Positions 1-8,158 of a stretch of DNA of 18,726 nt are shown one piece after another. A model generated the notes under the pieces. That model had not been told where the DNA came from, searched no databases, and saw nothing but the letters and a program-made list of their open reading frames with translations. The translations under genes were made by a program, and so were the position numbers. The DNA is from an uncultured Steroidobacter sp. (GTDB lineage: Bacteria > Pseudomonadota > Gammaproteobacteria > Steroidobacterales > Steroidobacteraceae), in the NCBI GenBank assembly GCA_946478975.1, contig CAMLEO010000119.1, forward strand, positions 1 through 18,726, given 5' to 3'. Each line of letters starts with the position of its first letter. Positions within the stretch are counted from its first letter, which is position 1.

Positions 1-1
1 A

Positions 2-547
2 ATGCTTCATCCGAATCCGCGTAATCCGCAGCGTTACGTGTGGGTGGTTGCCGGCAGTTCGCCTGCGGGATTGTTTGGCGCGCAGGTTCTGCCCAGCAAC
101 GTGCTCGACTTCGACTATGCGATCGAGGACGGCCATGTGCCGGCTTATCACCAATTGGTGACACGCACTCAGACGGCCGTGGTTTCGGGCATGTTCGATT
201 ACAACTGGCGCTACTCGGATGCGCTCGCGGTCCCAGGCGATTCCGCTGCGCGCACCCAAGCTCACCAAATTCGCCGGCCGAAGGCGACGCCCGACACCGC
301 GGTTCTCGATCGATACGTCGGACGCTATCGCATCTCGAACGGGCCCATCGTCGAAGTCCGGCGCGACGGCACCAAGCTCACAATCAAGGCGGGTGGCGAT
401 GGCGGTGAGCTGCTGCCGCAGGAAGAGAACAACTTTTACTTGCCGGCCTTCAATGTCTGGATCGAGTTCCAGCGCGACGCCTCCGGCAAAGTGACCGGCC
501 TCACCGCTGCGGGCAGTGGCGATTTCGAAGCCACGCGCCAGGACTGA
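2..547 (+). CDS. C-terminal part of a probable exported hydrolase-type protein (5' truncated)
   Basis: This is the 3' end of a gene cut by the window edge. The frame is open to the first base, so the ATG at position 2 is probably internal. The last ~80 residues (from about residue 100, motif YVGRYRISNG) are a run of short beta strands with a D-G-T-K-L turn and a terminal F-E-A-T-R. This is the style of the small beta-barrel tail (DUF3471-like) found behind serine-hydrolase and beta-lactamase-fold domains. The preceding ~90 residues (RYVWVVAGSSPAGLFG, DFDYAIEDG) I cannot place in a named family. The catalytic part, if any, lies upstream of the window. Its 3' end overlaps the convergent AraC-type gene by about 47 bp. 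The reading frame is well supported; the function is not. Confidence 0.6.
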   Translation: MLHPNPRNPQRYVWVVAGSSPAGLFGAQVLPSNVLDFDYAIEDGHVPAYHQLVTRTQTAVVSGMFDYNWRYSDALAVPGDSAARTQAHQIRRPKATPDTAVLDRYVGRYRISNGPIVEVRRDGTKLTIKAGGDGGELLPQEENNFYLPAFNVWIEFQRDASGKVTGLTAAGSGDFEATRQD

Positions 548-971
548 CAGAGAATCCAATCTCTGATACAGCGCGCGTGGTGGCCAGTCGGGCTCTTCGC
601 CAAAGCCGGGGAGTTTCTCCCACCGCTTTGACGAACGCCCGGCTGAAATGGGACTGATCGGCGAATCCGCATTCGAACGCGATTCTGCAAAGTGTCGCAT
701 CTGTCCAAAGCATGAGGTGCTGCGCGCGTTCGATGCGACGGCGGGCGACATAGCCTTGAGGTGACATCCCTGTGCTGCGGCGGAATGCGCGTGCAAAGTG
801 ATATTGGCTCAGGCGGGCGCAATCCGCCAACTGCCGGTTGCCGATGTAATCGCTCAAATGAGCATCGACCATGGCCTCGACTCTCAGCAGTTGCCAGAGC
901 AGGAGGTCTCCGTGGCTTCTACTGCGGCACTCGCCGGCCATCGATCGCTGTTGAAAAGCTGAAGTTTGCAT
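501..971 (-). CDS. AraC-family transcriptional regulator, short form
   Basis: A DNA-binding regulator of the AraC/XylS family, about 156 residues from the chosen ATG. Both helix-turn-helix units are visible. The first lies around QLADCARLSQYHFARAFRRS, followed by the linker motif GMSPQGYV. The second lies around LCRIAFECGFADQSHFSRAF, followed by GETPRLWRR. There is no room for the usual ~150-residue ligand-binding domain, so this is a stand-alone HTH form with only ~40 extra N-terminal residues. The frame stays open upstream to a TTG at 1034 and an ATG at 986. I chose the ATG at 971 because a purine-rich GGGACGAG lies just before it, but the start is uncertain. It is divergent from the exported alpha/beta hydrolase at 1103, which is its most likely target, and it converges on the truncated gene at 2-547. 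No ligand can be inferred. Confidence 0.85.
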   Translation of the reverse strand: MQTSAFQQRSMAGECRSRSHGDLLLWQLLRVEAMVDAHLSDYIGNRQLADCARLSQYHFARAFRRSTGMSPQGYVARRRIERAQHLMLWTDATLCRIAFECGFADQSHFSRAFVKAVGETPRLWRRARLATTRAVSEIGFSVSPGAWLRNRHCPQR

Positions 972-1102
972 GCGTCTCGTCCCCATCCACGAGGACGAAC
1001 GTACGCTGCAAAGCCGGCCGCTCACATCACACAAGTCTGTTATTGAGGCGTCTCTCCTCGAGATCTTAGATTCGCTGCTCGCTCAACAGCAAGGAGTACA
1101 TC

Positions 1103-2092
1103 TTGATCTCGCTACGTCCATTGGCTACCAGCGTGGCCGCCATAGTTGCAATGTCGCTCGGTGCCACGGCACTCGCGGATGCTCCCAAGAGCAAACCATC
1201 CGCGGCGCAGATGACAGTCCCTGCGGCGACCGTGCGATATCGAACTCGCCAGGTCGACGGCGTGAAGATGTTCTATCGGGAGGCTGGCCCGGCGGACGGA
1301 CCCGTGGTGCTGCTGCTGCATGGGTTTCCAACGTCATCGCATATGTTTCGCAACCTCATTCCGACGCTTGCCGACCGGTATCACGTGATTGCGCCGGACT
1401 ATCCGGGCTTTGGTGAGAGCGATGCTCCCGATCACACCAAGTTCGCCTATACCTTCGGCCACTACGCCGAACTGGTCGATTCGCTCCTGGGACAGATCGG
1501 CGCGAAGAGTTACGCGATGTATGTCATGGACTACGGTGCCCCGGTTGGCTATCGGCTGGCGCTGAAACATCCGGAGCGCGTCACCGGTCTCATCATTCAG
1601 AATGGCAACGCCTACGAAGAAGGGCTGCGCGAATTCTGGGATGCGCCCAAGGCCTATTGGGCCGACGCCTCGGCGGAGCACCGCGAAGCGCTGGCGGGGC
1701 TGGTGAAATTCGACATGACTAAGTTTCAATATACGGATGGCGTCAAAGATCTTGCGCGCATCAGCCCGGACAACTGGGTTCACGACCAGGCATTGCTGGA
1801 TCGGCCGGGCAACAAAGACATTCAGCTCGACTTGTTCTACGACTACCGCACCAACGTGCCGCTCTATCCGCAGTTTCAGCAGTTCTTCCGCGAGCGCAAG
1901 CCGCCGGCGCTGATCGTCTGGGGCAAGAACGACAAGATATTCCCTGAGGCCGGCGCGCATCCCTATCTTCGCGATCTTCCTGCCGCGGAGTTTCATCTGC
2001 TCGACACCGGACATTTCGCGCTCGAAGACAAGCTCGACGAGATGGCGCCGCTGATTCGCAGTTTCCTCGACCGCAAAGTGGCGGGGCGCTGA
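1103..2092 (+). CDS. Exported alpha/beta hydrolase, epoxide-hydrolase/dehalogenase-like
   Basis: A 329-residue alpha/beta-hydrolase-fold enzyme. The start is a TTG with a strong Shine-Dalgarno (AAGGAG, 1091-1096) six bases upstream. Residues 1-25 look like a cleavable signal peptide (hydrophobic [11 protein letters not shown], then ATALA before D26), so it probably acts in the periplasm. The oxyanion motif HGFP is at 73-76. The nucleophile elbow VMDYGAPVG places an aspartate (D143) where serine hydrolases have Ser; this is the mark of epoxide hydrolases and haloalkane dehalogenases. D277 (KNDKIF) and H304 (DTGHFALED) are the likely acid and base. The substrate is not predictable, and lactonase or dehalogenase activity remain alternatives. 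It is divergent from an AraC-type regulator. A cupin gene follows 115 bp downstream on the same strand. Confidence 0.9.
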   Translation: MISLRPLATSVAAIVAMSLGATALADAPKSKPSAAQMTVPAATVRYRTRQVDGVKMFYREAGPADGPVVLLLHGFPTSSHMFRNLIPTLADRYHVIAPDYPGFGESDAPDHTKFAYTFGHYAELVDSLLGQIGAKSYAMYVMDYGAPVGYRLALKHPERVTGLIIQNGNAYEEGLREFWDAPKAYWADASAEHREALAGLVKFDMTKFQYTDGVKDLARISPDNWVHDQALLDRPGNKDIQLDLFYDYRTNVPLYPQFQQFFRERKPPALIVWGKNDKIFPEAGAHPYLRDLPAAEFHLLDTGHFALEDKLDEMAPLIRSFLDRKVAGR

Positions 2093-2207
2093 GCGCGGCT
2101 GCCGCTGGTAAATTGTGGTAAAGCGGAGTACCGCGCTCGCGGCGCTGTCCGATAAGATCGGGCCAACGTTTCCCGTTGCCGCTTTACCATCCTCGCCAGG
2201 AGTCACC

Positions 2208-2795
2208 GTGTCCTTTCCTCCCATCCACCGCGTCGTCACCGGGCACGATGCCGATGGCAAGGCCGTTTTCACCAGCAACGGTCCGCTATCGACCATCCGC
2301 GAGCTGGAATCGATTCCGGGAATGATCTTTCATGAAGTCTGGGAGCTGAGCGGCACGCCGCCCGTGATCGACGGCACAGTCGACCCGACGCGTGGGCCGC
2401 TGGCGCACCAGGCGCCGAAGAATGGCAACCGCATTCGCTTCGTCGATTTTCCGCCGGACGAAAGTTACCTCGCCGAGGCCGAGGCGCGCATGAAGGAATT
2501 GTTTCAGGAGGTGAACGATGTCACCGCGTTCACGGGGAAGACCCATTCGCCGCACCCGATGATGCATCGAGCCGAGGCGATCGACTACTGCATCGTCATC
2601 GAAGGCGAAATGACACTGGTGCTCGACGATTCCGAAGTGCTGCTCGCGCCCGGCAGCGTCGTTGTCCAGCGCGGCGCCAATCACGCGTGGGCCAATCGCT
2701 CCGGCAAGATGTGCCGCATGTTGTATATCCAAATCAACGCTCAGTACGAGCCGTCAATCGCTGCGGCGCTCGCACGGCGTGCTAAGGACGATTGA
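2208..2795 (+). CDS. Cupin-domain protein
   Basis: A 195-residue single-cupin protein of unknown substrate. I chose the GTG start at 2208 because AGGAG (2198-2202) lies at the right distance; the in-frame GTG at 2115 has no ribosome site. The conserved beta-barrel is in the C-terminal half. Motif 1 is around HPMMHRAEAIDYCIVIEGEM, with two histidines and a glutamate able to bind a metal. Motif 2 is around LLAPGSVVVQRGANHAWAN, with the PG turn and the final His-x3-Asn. The N-terminal part (RVVTGHDADGKAVF, PGMIFHEVWE) is typical of a widespread family of small cupins annotated near oxidoreductases and hydrolases. It may be cotranscribed with the upstream hydrolase (115-bp gap). Its last 14 bp overlap the convergent regulator gene. 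Confidence 0.88.
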   Translation: MSFPPIHRVVTGHDADGKAVFTSNGPLSTIRELESIPGMIFHEVWELSGTPPVIDGTVDPTRGPLAHQAPKNGNRIRFVDFPPDESYLAEAEARMKELFQEVNDVTAFTGKTHSPHPMMHRAEAIDYCIVIEGEMTLVLDDSEVLLAPGSVVVQRGANHAWANRSGKMCRMLYIQINAQYEPSIAAALARRAKDD

Positions 2796-5625
2796 GTGCG
2801 GCAAGCAGACTGGCGGCGACCGCCAGATCACGCGTTCCAACACCTTCGGTGAACTCGTTGAATATCGGCAGCAGCACGTTGCGTGCGTAATCGGCTCGCG
2901 ACAGATCGCGCCAGAGCCGCGCGAGATCGTTGGCCGCACGCAATCGCCATGACAACGCACCGATCTCATGAGCAAGCGCCATTGCCTCGACCAGCAGGGT
3001 CCGCGCCTCATCTGCCTGGCCCCGAGCAGCCAGAATGGCGGCGCGGATTCGCAGCAGCTCGGGCATGCACCATTGCTCATTTTTTGCGCGAGCTCGTTCG
3101 AGCGCGGTTCGGATCGTGTTTTCGGCCTCATCGAAACGCCTGCGCCTGGTGAGAGCGCAGGCGACGACGCCGAGATAGTAGGGCAATCGCGCGGTGTGGC
3201 CCGTGGCGTGAAATTTCGCGATGGCTTGCTCGAAGTCATCGATGACGGTGGCGGGCGCGTTGTCTTGCGCATCCAGCAGGGCTGCGCGGTAGAACATGAC
3301 GATCGGACGCCGCACTTCGAAGCCATGCCGCCGGGATTGCTCATCGAGCATCGACAGATAACGTTCGCACTCTTGGTGCAGCCCGGTCCAATAAAAAACC
3401 GGAACGATCCACGACAGCGAGTTGCATAAAGAAAGGTGATGTTTGGTCTTGAGCGCGTGCTCCACAATCGTGCGTGCGGTCCGCACGGCTGTATCGGGCG
3501 AACCTGTCAGCCACTGTGCGTGCGACAACAGATTGCCCACATCGACGATCCGGTCGGATATATAACGCACGTGGTAGCGCACCGACTGCAGGTCGTTGAA
3601 GTCGCGCAGATCGAGCTCATGACGGCGGTCGAAGCGCTGCCGGACGCTGTGCAGCCGGCCAGTCAACAATTCGGCGATCCCGAGAGCCACTTCGGCTTCC
3701 AGTACGGCGGAGGGCACTTGCTTCTCGGCGATCGCCGCGAACGTCTCCAGTGTCCGGATTGCATCGTCGAGGTCGCCGGTCCAGATCTCGTGCACTCCAA
3801 TCAAACGGAGGCATCGGACATGACCATCGACGTCGTCAATTTGAACTGCGATTTTCAATGCGCGTTCCATCGCACGCTTTGCGGCGGGGATCGGGCCTTG
3901 CGTGAACATGGTCGAGCCGCCCAGCCACACCAGCAGTTGCATCTCTGCGGCCGTCCCGGCGAGGCCCGCGGCGTCCAATTCTGCGACGGCCTGCGACGCG
4001 TGAATGCGACATTCTTCGGTGAGAGAGAAATGGTTCCAGAGCAGAATTCCCGCGACCGTGAGCCGGATGCGCAGCGATGGGTTCGCCGCATCTTGCCCGG
4101 CCCAGACGAGCGCCCCGCGTAAATCGTCGAGTGCGCGTCCATACACGGCACCCCATTCGCGAGCCGGGAGTTCCGCCCATGCGCTCGATGCCCGTTCGAG
4201 CTTAGCGCACATATATTCCGCGTGACGTCGGCGGACTTCCTGATCCTCGCCGCTGGATCGCAGCTGTCCGAGGCAATACGTTCGAGTCGTCTCCAGCAGG
4301 CGATAAGCAACGCGATCGGCGTCGACATCAGTCGCGAGCAGTGACTTCGCGGCAAGATGCGCCAGGGCATCCGCCGATTTGGATGGAGCGACGTTCGCGA
4401 CCGCCGCAGCTCCTTCGATATCGAACACGCCGGCGAATACGGACACAGCACGCAGCAGAGCAGCTTCGCCTGGAGAGAGCAGGCCATAGCTCCAGTCGAG
4501 CGTCGCCATCAGAGCCCGTTGTCGTTCCGGGCCTGCGCGACGCCCGGTGAGCAGATTGAAGCGATCGTCGAGCTGCTTCAGCAAGCCACCGACTCCGAAC
4601 GCCTCGATGCGCGTGGCGGCCAGTTCGATGGCTAAAGCCAATCCATCGAGACGCCGGCAGATCTCGGCGACTGTCGGCGCATCGGTGTCGCTGAGCTTGA
4701 ATGTTTCCAGCCTGTCGGTGGCGCGCTCCACAAACAGCTGGATGGCGGAGAATGTGAGGGCCTCCTCGGCATTCAACTGAGAAGAAGGCGGCGGCGTGCT
4801 CAGTCCCGGCAGCCTGCGGACACGCTCTCCCGTGACCAACAGCGGCTCTCGGCTCGTCGCCAGGATCTTCACGCCAGCAGCGGCGGCGAGGATGCGACTT
4901 GCGCAGGAGGCGGCTGCGTCGATGATATGTTCGCAATTGTCGAGGACCAGCAGCATCTGGCGGTCGCGCAAAGATTCGCACAGCGTGGCCAGAATGTTTG
5001 CTGAATGCGCCGTTACACCGATGGCCGTGGCGATGGCGTTGGGCATCAGCGTCGGATCCTGTAGCAGCGCCAGATCGATCAGCCAGACGCCGTCTCTGAA
5101 CAACTCGACCGCGTGTTCGGCCACCGCGAGTGCGACCGTGGTCTTGCCGATGCCGCCGGCGCCGACAATGGTTACCAGCCGCGAGACCTCGAAATCGCGC
5201 CAGATCGCGTCGATCGCATCCGCTCTTCCGACGATGGATGTCGTTGCGGTGGGCAAGTTATGCCGGCGCGTTGTTGCCGCTGCGGATGCTAACGCAAGTT
5301 CCGACGAAGCGCTGGTAGTCAACGGCGCGATGAACCGGTAGCCGCGGCCTTGCACCGTGGCGATGTATCTCGCGTCATCCGGCCCGCCATCGCCGAGCGT
5401 TCGTCTCAACGCGGCCACGTTGACCTTCAGATTGGCCTCATCGACGATCGTGTTCGGCCACACCCGCGCCATCAACTCGCGCTTGGTGACGATTTCGCCC
5501 GGGCGTTCGACCAGTGCAGTCAGGATATCGAGCGCGCGACCGCCGATCCGAACCGGGGCGTCGCCTCGCAACAGCAACTGGCGCTCGGGAACCAGTGTGA
5601 AAGGCCCGAAGGCGAAAGGTCTCAT
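2782..5625 (-). CDS. Winged-helix / NTPase / TPR-like transcriptional regulator
   Basis: A 947-residue cytoplasmic regulator with three parts. Residues 1-101 form an OmpR/CadC-type winged helix (LDILTALVERPGEIVTKREL, ending RYIATVQGRGYRF). Residues ~128-420 are a STAND-type NTPase with Walker A GAGGIGKTT (155-163), Walker B MLLVLDNCEH (224-233), a sensor-like LATSREPL and the downstream RLDGLALAIELAA motif. The remainder (~430-940) is alpha-helical and reads as degenerate TPR-like repeats, the usual ligand- or partner-sensing part. Such proteins are thought to switch DNA binding by nucleotide-controlled conformational change (known for the family, not shown here). No good ribosome site precedes the ATG. 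The gene is divergent from the response regulator at 5768 across a 142-bp spacer. It overlaps the cupin gene tail to tail by 14 bp. The target genes are unknown; the divergent neighbour is a candidate. Confidence 0.9.
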   Translation of the reverse strand: MRPFAFGPFTLVPERQLLLRGDAPVRIGGRALDILTALVERPGEIVTKRELMARVWPNTIVDEANLKVNVAALRRTLGDGGPDDARYIATVQGRGYRFIAPLTTSASSELALASAAATTRRHNLPTATTSIVGRADAIDAIWRDFEVSRLVTIVGAGGIGKTTVALAVAEHAVELFRDGVWLIDLALLQDPTLMPNAIATAIGVTAHSANILATLCESLRDRQMLLVLDNCEHIIDAAASCASRILAAAAGVKILATSREPLLVTGERVRRLPGLSTPPPSSQLNAEEALTFSAIQLFVERATDRLETFKLSDTDAPTVAEICRRLDGLALAIELAATRIEAFGVGGLLKQLDDRFNLLTGRRAGPERQRALMATLDWSYGLLSPGEAALLRAVSVFAGVFDIEGAAAVANVAPSKSADALAHLAAKSLLATDVDADRVAYRLLETTRTYCLGQLRSSGEDQEVRRRHAEYMCAKLERASSAWAELPAREWGAVYGRALDDLRGALVWAGQDAANPSLRIRLTVAGILLWNHFSLTEECRIHASQAVAELDAAGLAGTAAEMQLLVWLGGSTMFTQGPIPAAKRAMERALKIAVQIDDVDGHVRCLRLIGVHEIWTGDLDDAIRTLETFAAIAEKQVPSAVLEAEVALGIAELLTGRLHSVRQRFDRRHELDLRDFNDLQSVRYHVRYISDRIVDVGNLLSHAQWLTGSPDTAVRTARTIVEHALKTKHHLSLCNSLSWIVPVFYWTGLHQECERYLSMLDEQSRRHGFEVRRPIVMFYRAALLDAQDNAPATVIDDFEQAIAKFHATGHTARLPYYLGVVACALTRRRRFDEAENTIRTALERARAKNEQWCMPELLRIRAAILAARGQADEARTLLVEAMALAHEIGALSWRLRAANDLARLWRDLSRADYARNVLLPIFNEFTEGVGTRDLAVAASLLAALNRP

Positions 5626-5719
5626 GTCACGTTGTTTCGATTGTCCATCGGGTACTTATTATCACAGCGGCGCCGATCGCAGGCGCCCGATCGAAGTCTT
5701 CTTTACCAGATCTAACTTG

Positions 5720-5744
5720 GTTAATCGGGCAGCCCGACGCTAAC
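5720..5744. repeat. Imperfect inverted repeat between divergent regulators (candidate operator)
   Basis: TCGGGC (5725-5730) and GCCCGA (5732-5737) form a perfect 6-bp inverted repeat around one central A. Outside them GTTA (5720-5723) and TAAC (5741-5744) pair again, with unequal spacers. It lies 24 bp before the start codon of the response regulator, so it may be an operator for one of the two regulators, or merely a short hairpin. Confidence 0.35.
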
Positions 5745-5767
5745 AATCGCGGCCAGAGGACTTCACG

Positions 5768-6415
5768 ATGATTGTTACACCTTTTGCAGAACGAGCGGGC
5801 ACAGGCACTGCCGCGGAGCCCGTCATATTCATCGTCAACGGCGATGCGCCCACCCGGGCCTGGATCGAAGCCATTGTCGTTTCGGCGGGACTGCACGCGA
5901 TCAGCGTCAATACGGCCGCCGAGTTGCTTTCCCGATTCACGCCAGGCACGGCGGCCTGCGCGATCCTCGACGTGACGCTGCCGGACGCGAATGGCCTGGA
6001 GCTGCAGAATGAGCTGGCGCGCGCTGGGGCGTCCATCATGTTTCTTACCCGCGAGTCGTGTATTTCCTCATGCGTCAGAGCAGTCAAAGCCGGGGCGGTC
6101 GATTTTTTGACCGTGCCGTGTGACGCAACTCAGCTGGTGCGAGTACTGCGCCGTGCGGTCAGAGAAGCGCATTCGTCGCGGGCTCGATCCGTGCAGTCTG
6201 GCGAGCTGCGCTCAAAGTACCGGCAATTGACGGCGCGCGAGCGGGAGGTTTTCGCGCTGGTCGCGAGCGGCCTGCTCAACAAGCAGATTGCCCAGCGCCT
6301 GAGCATCAGCGAGGTCACCGTTCAGATCCATCGAGGTCGTGTCATGAGAAAGATGTCCGCGCGCTCGCTGGCTTCGCTGGTGCGAATGGCAGATGCGTTA
6401 GCACCAGGGGCATGA
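5768..6415 (+). CDS. FixJ/NarL-like response regulator with LuxR HTH and an atypical receiver
   Basis: A 215-residue two-domain regulator. Residues ~18-135 are a CheY-like receiver: phospho-acceptor D68 in ILDVTLPDANG, switch residue T94 in FLTRES, and AVKAGAVDFLT characteristic of the FixJ branch. Residues ~153-212 are a LuxR-type DNA-binding domain (LTAREREVFALVASGLLNKQIA ... SEVTVQIHRGRVMRKM). The acidic pair that binds Mg2+ is replaced (IVNGDAP instead of the usual IVDDDxx), and the conserved Lys of the KP motif is Val116 (FLTVP). Phosphorylation may therefore be weak, absent or replaced by another signal. No histidine kinase lies in the window. The AGAGGA at 5755-5760 supports the ATG. 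The 3' end overlaps the convergent TetR gene by 74 bp. Confidence 0.9.
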   Translation: MIVTPFAERAGTGTAAEPVIFIVNGDAPTRAWIEAIVVSAGLHAISVNTAAELLSRFTPGTAACAILDVTLPDANGLELQNELARAGASIMFLTRESCISSCVRAVKAGAVDFLTVPCDATQLVRVLRRAVREAHSSRARSVQSGELRSKYRQLTAREREVFALVASGLLNKQIAQRLSISEVTVQIHRGRVMRKMSARSLASLVRMADALAPGA

Positions 6416-6959
6416 AGATCCGGTCGACGATTTCCAAGATCTGTTTTCGGGCCAGCGGCTGTCGGGTTACAAACATCTCGTAGCGGGCGAGGTCGAGCGG
6501 TACTCGCGCGATGCGCGGCGTTATTTTGCGAGGATCGATTTCGCCACGCTCTATGGCCCGGTCGATGATGGTCTTCATCATGTTCATCGAGGATTGCACG
6601 ACGCTGGCTTCAGCGTCCGGCAACTCAACCATCAAGCCGCGGACGATTTCGGGGAAGTCGCGATACCGGTCCGACAGCCACGTGAGAGTAAGAATGAGAT
6701 CGCGTCGGAGACTGCCGCTATCGGGAGTCTTCGCGTCGACCTCGGCGTGCTTTCGTAAAGCGGCCAGCACCAGTTCGGCTCGCGTGGGCCAGCGGCGGTA
6801 AAGAACGGTCTTGCTCGTGCGCGCCCGCGCGGCCACGGCGTCCACTCTCAATCCGTCATAGCCCGCCGTTGCCAGTTCGGCCCAGGCTGCCTCCAGAACT
6901 GCGTCCTCCAGGTGTGTGCCGCGGCGGCGCCCGCGAGGAGCTTTAGTGCGTTTAGCCAT
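6342..6959 (-). CDS. TetR-family transcriptional repressor
   Basis: A 205-residue TetR/AcrR-type regulator. The N-terminal HTH is clear: LEDAVLEAAWAELATAGYDGL, then VDAVAARARTSKTVLYRRWPTRAELVLAAL (residues ~17-66). The C-terminal ~140 residues are a helical ligand-binding domain of the type annotated as TetR_C with a preceding MVELPD segment. I chose the ATG at 6959. The frame extends far upstream, but that part runs backwards through the monooxygenase gene and the operator. It is divergent from the FAD monooxygenase, and the palindrome between them (6967-6996) is the expected binding site, so it probably represses both genes and responds to a substrate or product of the enzyme. The C-terminus overlaps the convergent response-regulator gene by 74 bp. 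Confidence 0.92.
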   Translation of the reverse strand: MAKRTKAPRGRRRGTHLEDAVLEAAWAELATAGYDGLRVDAVAARARTSKTVLYRRWPTRAELVLAALRKHAEVDAKTPDSGSLRRDLILTLTWLSDRYRDFPEIVRGLMVELPDAEASVVQSSMNMMKTIIDRAIERGEIDPRKITPRIARVPLDLARYEMFVTRQPLARKQILEIVDRIFMPLVLTHLPFAPAKPASARTSFS

Positions 6960-6966
6960 GGCCGCC

Positions 6967-6996
6967 AAGATACCATGTAAGATACCGTGGTATCTT
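6967..6996. promoter_or_regulatory. TetR operator: perfect palindrome plus an extra direct half-site
   Basis: AAGATACC (6979-6986) and GGTATCTT (6989-6996) are perfect 8-bp inverted repeats separated by GT. A third copy of AAGATACC lies at 6967-6974, 12 bp upstream in direct orientation. The site lies between the TetR start (6959) and the monooxygenase start, where a shared repressor operator is expected. Confidence 0.8.
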
Positions 6997-7028
6997 ATTT
7001 GGAATTCGCACGATCGATGAGGAATCCG

Positions 7029-8141
7029 GTGCTCAACGTTCTCATCTCCGGCTGTAGCATTGCCGGCCCCACCTTGGCGTACTGGCTCGGTCGTGCCGGC
7101 CATCGCGTGACCATTGTCGAGCGAGCGCCTCGCCTGCGGCCGGGCGGACAAGCGATTGATGTCCGTGGCGTAGCGTTGCAGGTGCTGGCCCGAATGAATC
7201 TTCTCGATGAAGCCCGCTCGCTGCGTACGCGGCTCAAAGGCGTGTCGGCCGTCGATGCCGACGGAACAGAGACCTGGCGCTCGGAAGAGCAAACGTTCAG
7301 CGGCGGGCGCTTCGATGCTGACGATGTGGAAATACTTCGAGACGATCTGTCAGCGCTCCTGGTGGGAAGAGCGAGCAAGACCGCTGAGATTATTTTTGGC
7401 GACTCGATCGTCGGCATGGACGAGCGCGAGAGCGATACGCTGGTTCAGTTTCAACATGCCGCGCCTCGATCCTTCGACATCGTGGTCGGCGCGGACGGAT
7501 TGCGGTCGACGGTTCGTGATTTAGCCTTCGGCGACGATTCGCAGTTCGTTCATCCGCTCGGTACCGGTCTCGCCGTCTTCACCGCGCCCAATATTCTCAA
7601 CCTGCACGATTGGCAGATCGCCCATCGGGAAGGTCGTGGAGGATTTCTGGTGTACACCGCTCGCGAGAACACCGAGCTGCGCGTGGCATTTGGATTCCCC
7701 ATTGATGATGCCGACGAAGAGCGGGGCACGCTCGATGAGCAGAAACGACTGGTCGCGAGGCGCTGTGCTCACCTTCGTTGGGAAATTCCCCGGCTGCTCG
7801 CTGCAATGTGGAGCGCGCCGGATTTTCACTTCGGAGCGGTGGCCCAGGTACGGATGGAGCGATGGGGCAAGGGACGAAGTGTTCTGGTTGGCGATGCGGG
7901 ATACTGCCCGTCGCCGTTTTCGGGGCAGGGCACCAGCCTCGCACTGGTGGGCGCATATGTGCTGGCCGCTGAGTTAAACAAACGTCCGTCGCAGCATGAA
8001 GCGGCGTTCGTCAGATACCAGCAACGCATGCAGCCCTACGTCGATGCCAACCAGGCGCTGGCAACGATGGAGCGCGACGAAGCACAGGCCCATGAGCTGC
8101 TCACAACGGCAAAGAATGCCATCGACCTCGACATCGATTGA
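7029..8141 (+). CDS. FAD-dependent monooxygenase (aromatic hydroxylase type)
   Basis: A 370-residue flavoprotein monooxygenase of the FAD_binding_3 (p-hydroxybenzoate hydroxylase / TetX-like) group. The Rossmann motif near the N-terminus is LISGCSIAGPTLAYWLGRAG (G8, G13); the middle glycine is Ser, a common variant in this group. It is followed by VTIVER, which binds the ribose. The DG motif VGADGLRSTVR (D156) and the GD motif SVLVGDAGYCPSPFSGQG (G288-D289) complete the FAD site. There is no signal peptide, so it is cytoplasmic. The GTG start at 7029 has TGAGGA at 7018-7023. The ATG at 7017 and a GTG at 6987 are in frame but lack good ribosome sites, and 6987 lies inside the operator. It is probably derepressed when the divergent TetR protein binds a xenobiotic or aromatic compound. 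The substrate is unknown. Confidence 0.92.
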   Translation: MLNVLISGCSIAGPTLAYWLGRAGHRVTIVERAPRLRPGGQAIDVRGVALQVLARMNLLDEARSLRTRLKGVSAVDADGTETWRSEEQTFSGGRFDADDVEILRDDLSALLVGRASKTAEIIFGDSIVGMDERESDTLVQFQHAAPRSFDIVVGADGLRSTVRDLAFGDDSQFVHPLGTGLAVFTAPNILNLHDWQIAHREGRGGFLVYTARENTELRVAFGFPIDDADEERGTLDEQKRLVARRCAHLRWEIPRLLAAMWSAPDFHFGAVAQVRMERWGKGRSVLVGDAGYCPSPFSGQGTSLALVGAYVLAAELNKRPSQHEAAFVRYQQRMQPYVDANQALATMERDEAQAHELLTTAKNAIDLDID

Positions 8142-8158
8142 TCGCGCCGCTGGGAGGT

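Noticed and set aside
1334..2296. 320-residue open frame on the minus strand
   Set aside because: It is the antisense shadow of the hydrolase and cupin genes, which have clear motifs; its own product shows no fold-like pattern and no ribosome site.
3436..4122. 228-residue open frame on the plus strand
   Set aside because: It is antisense to the TPR-like part of the large regulator; there is no recognisable domain or start signal.
6960..7292. N-terminal extension of the TetR frame
   Set aside because: It would run through the operator and into the monooxygenase gene; the TetR domain begins right after the ATG at 6959.
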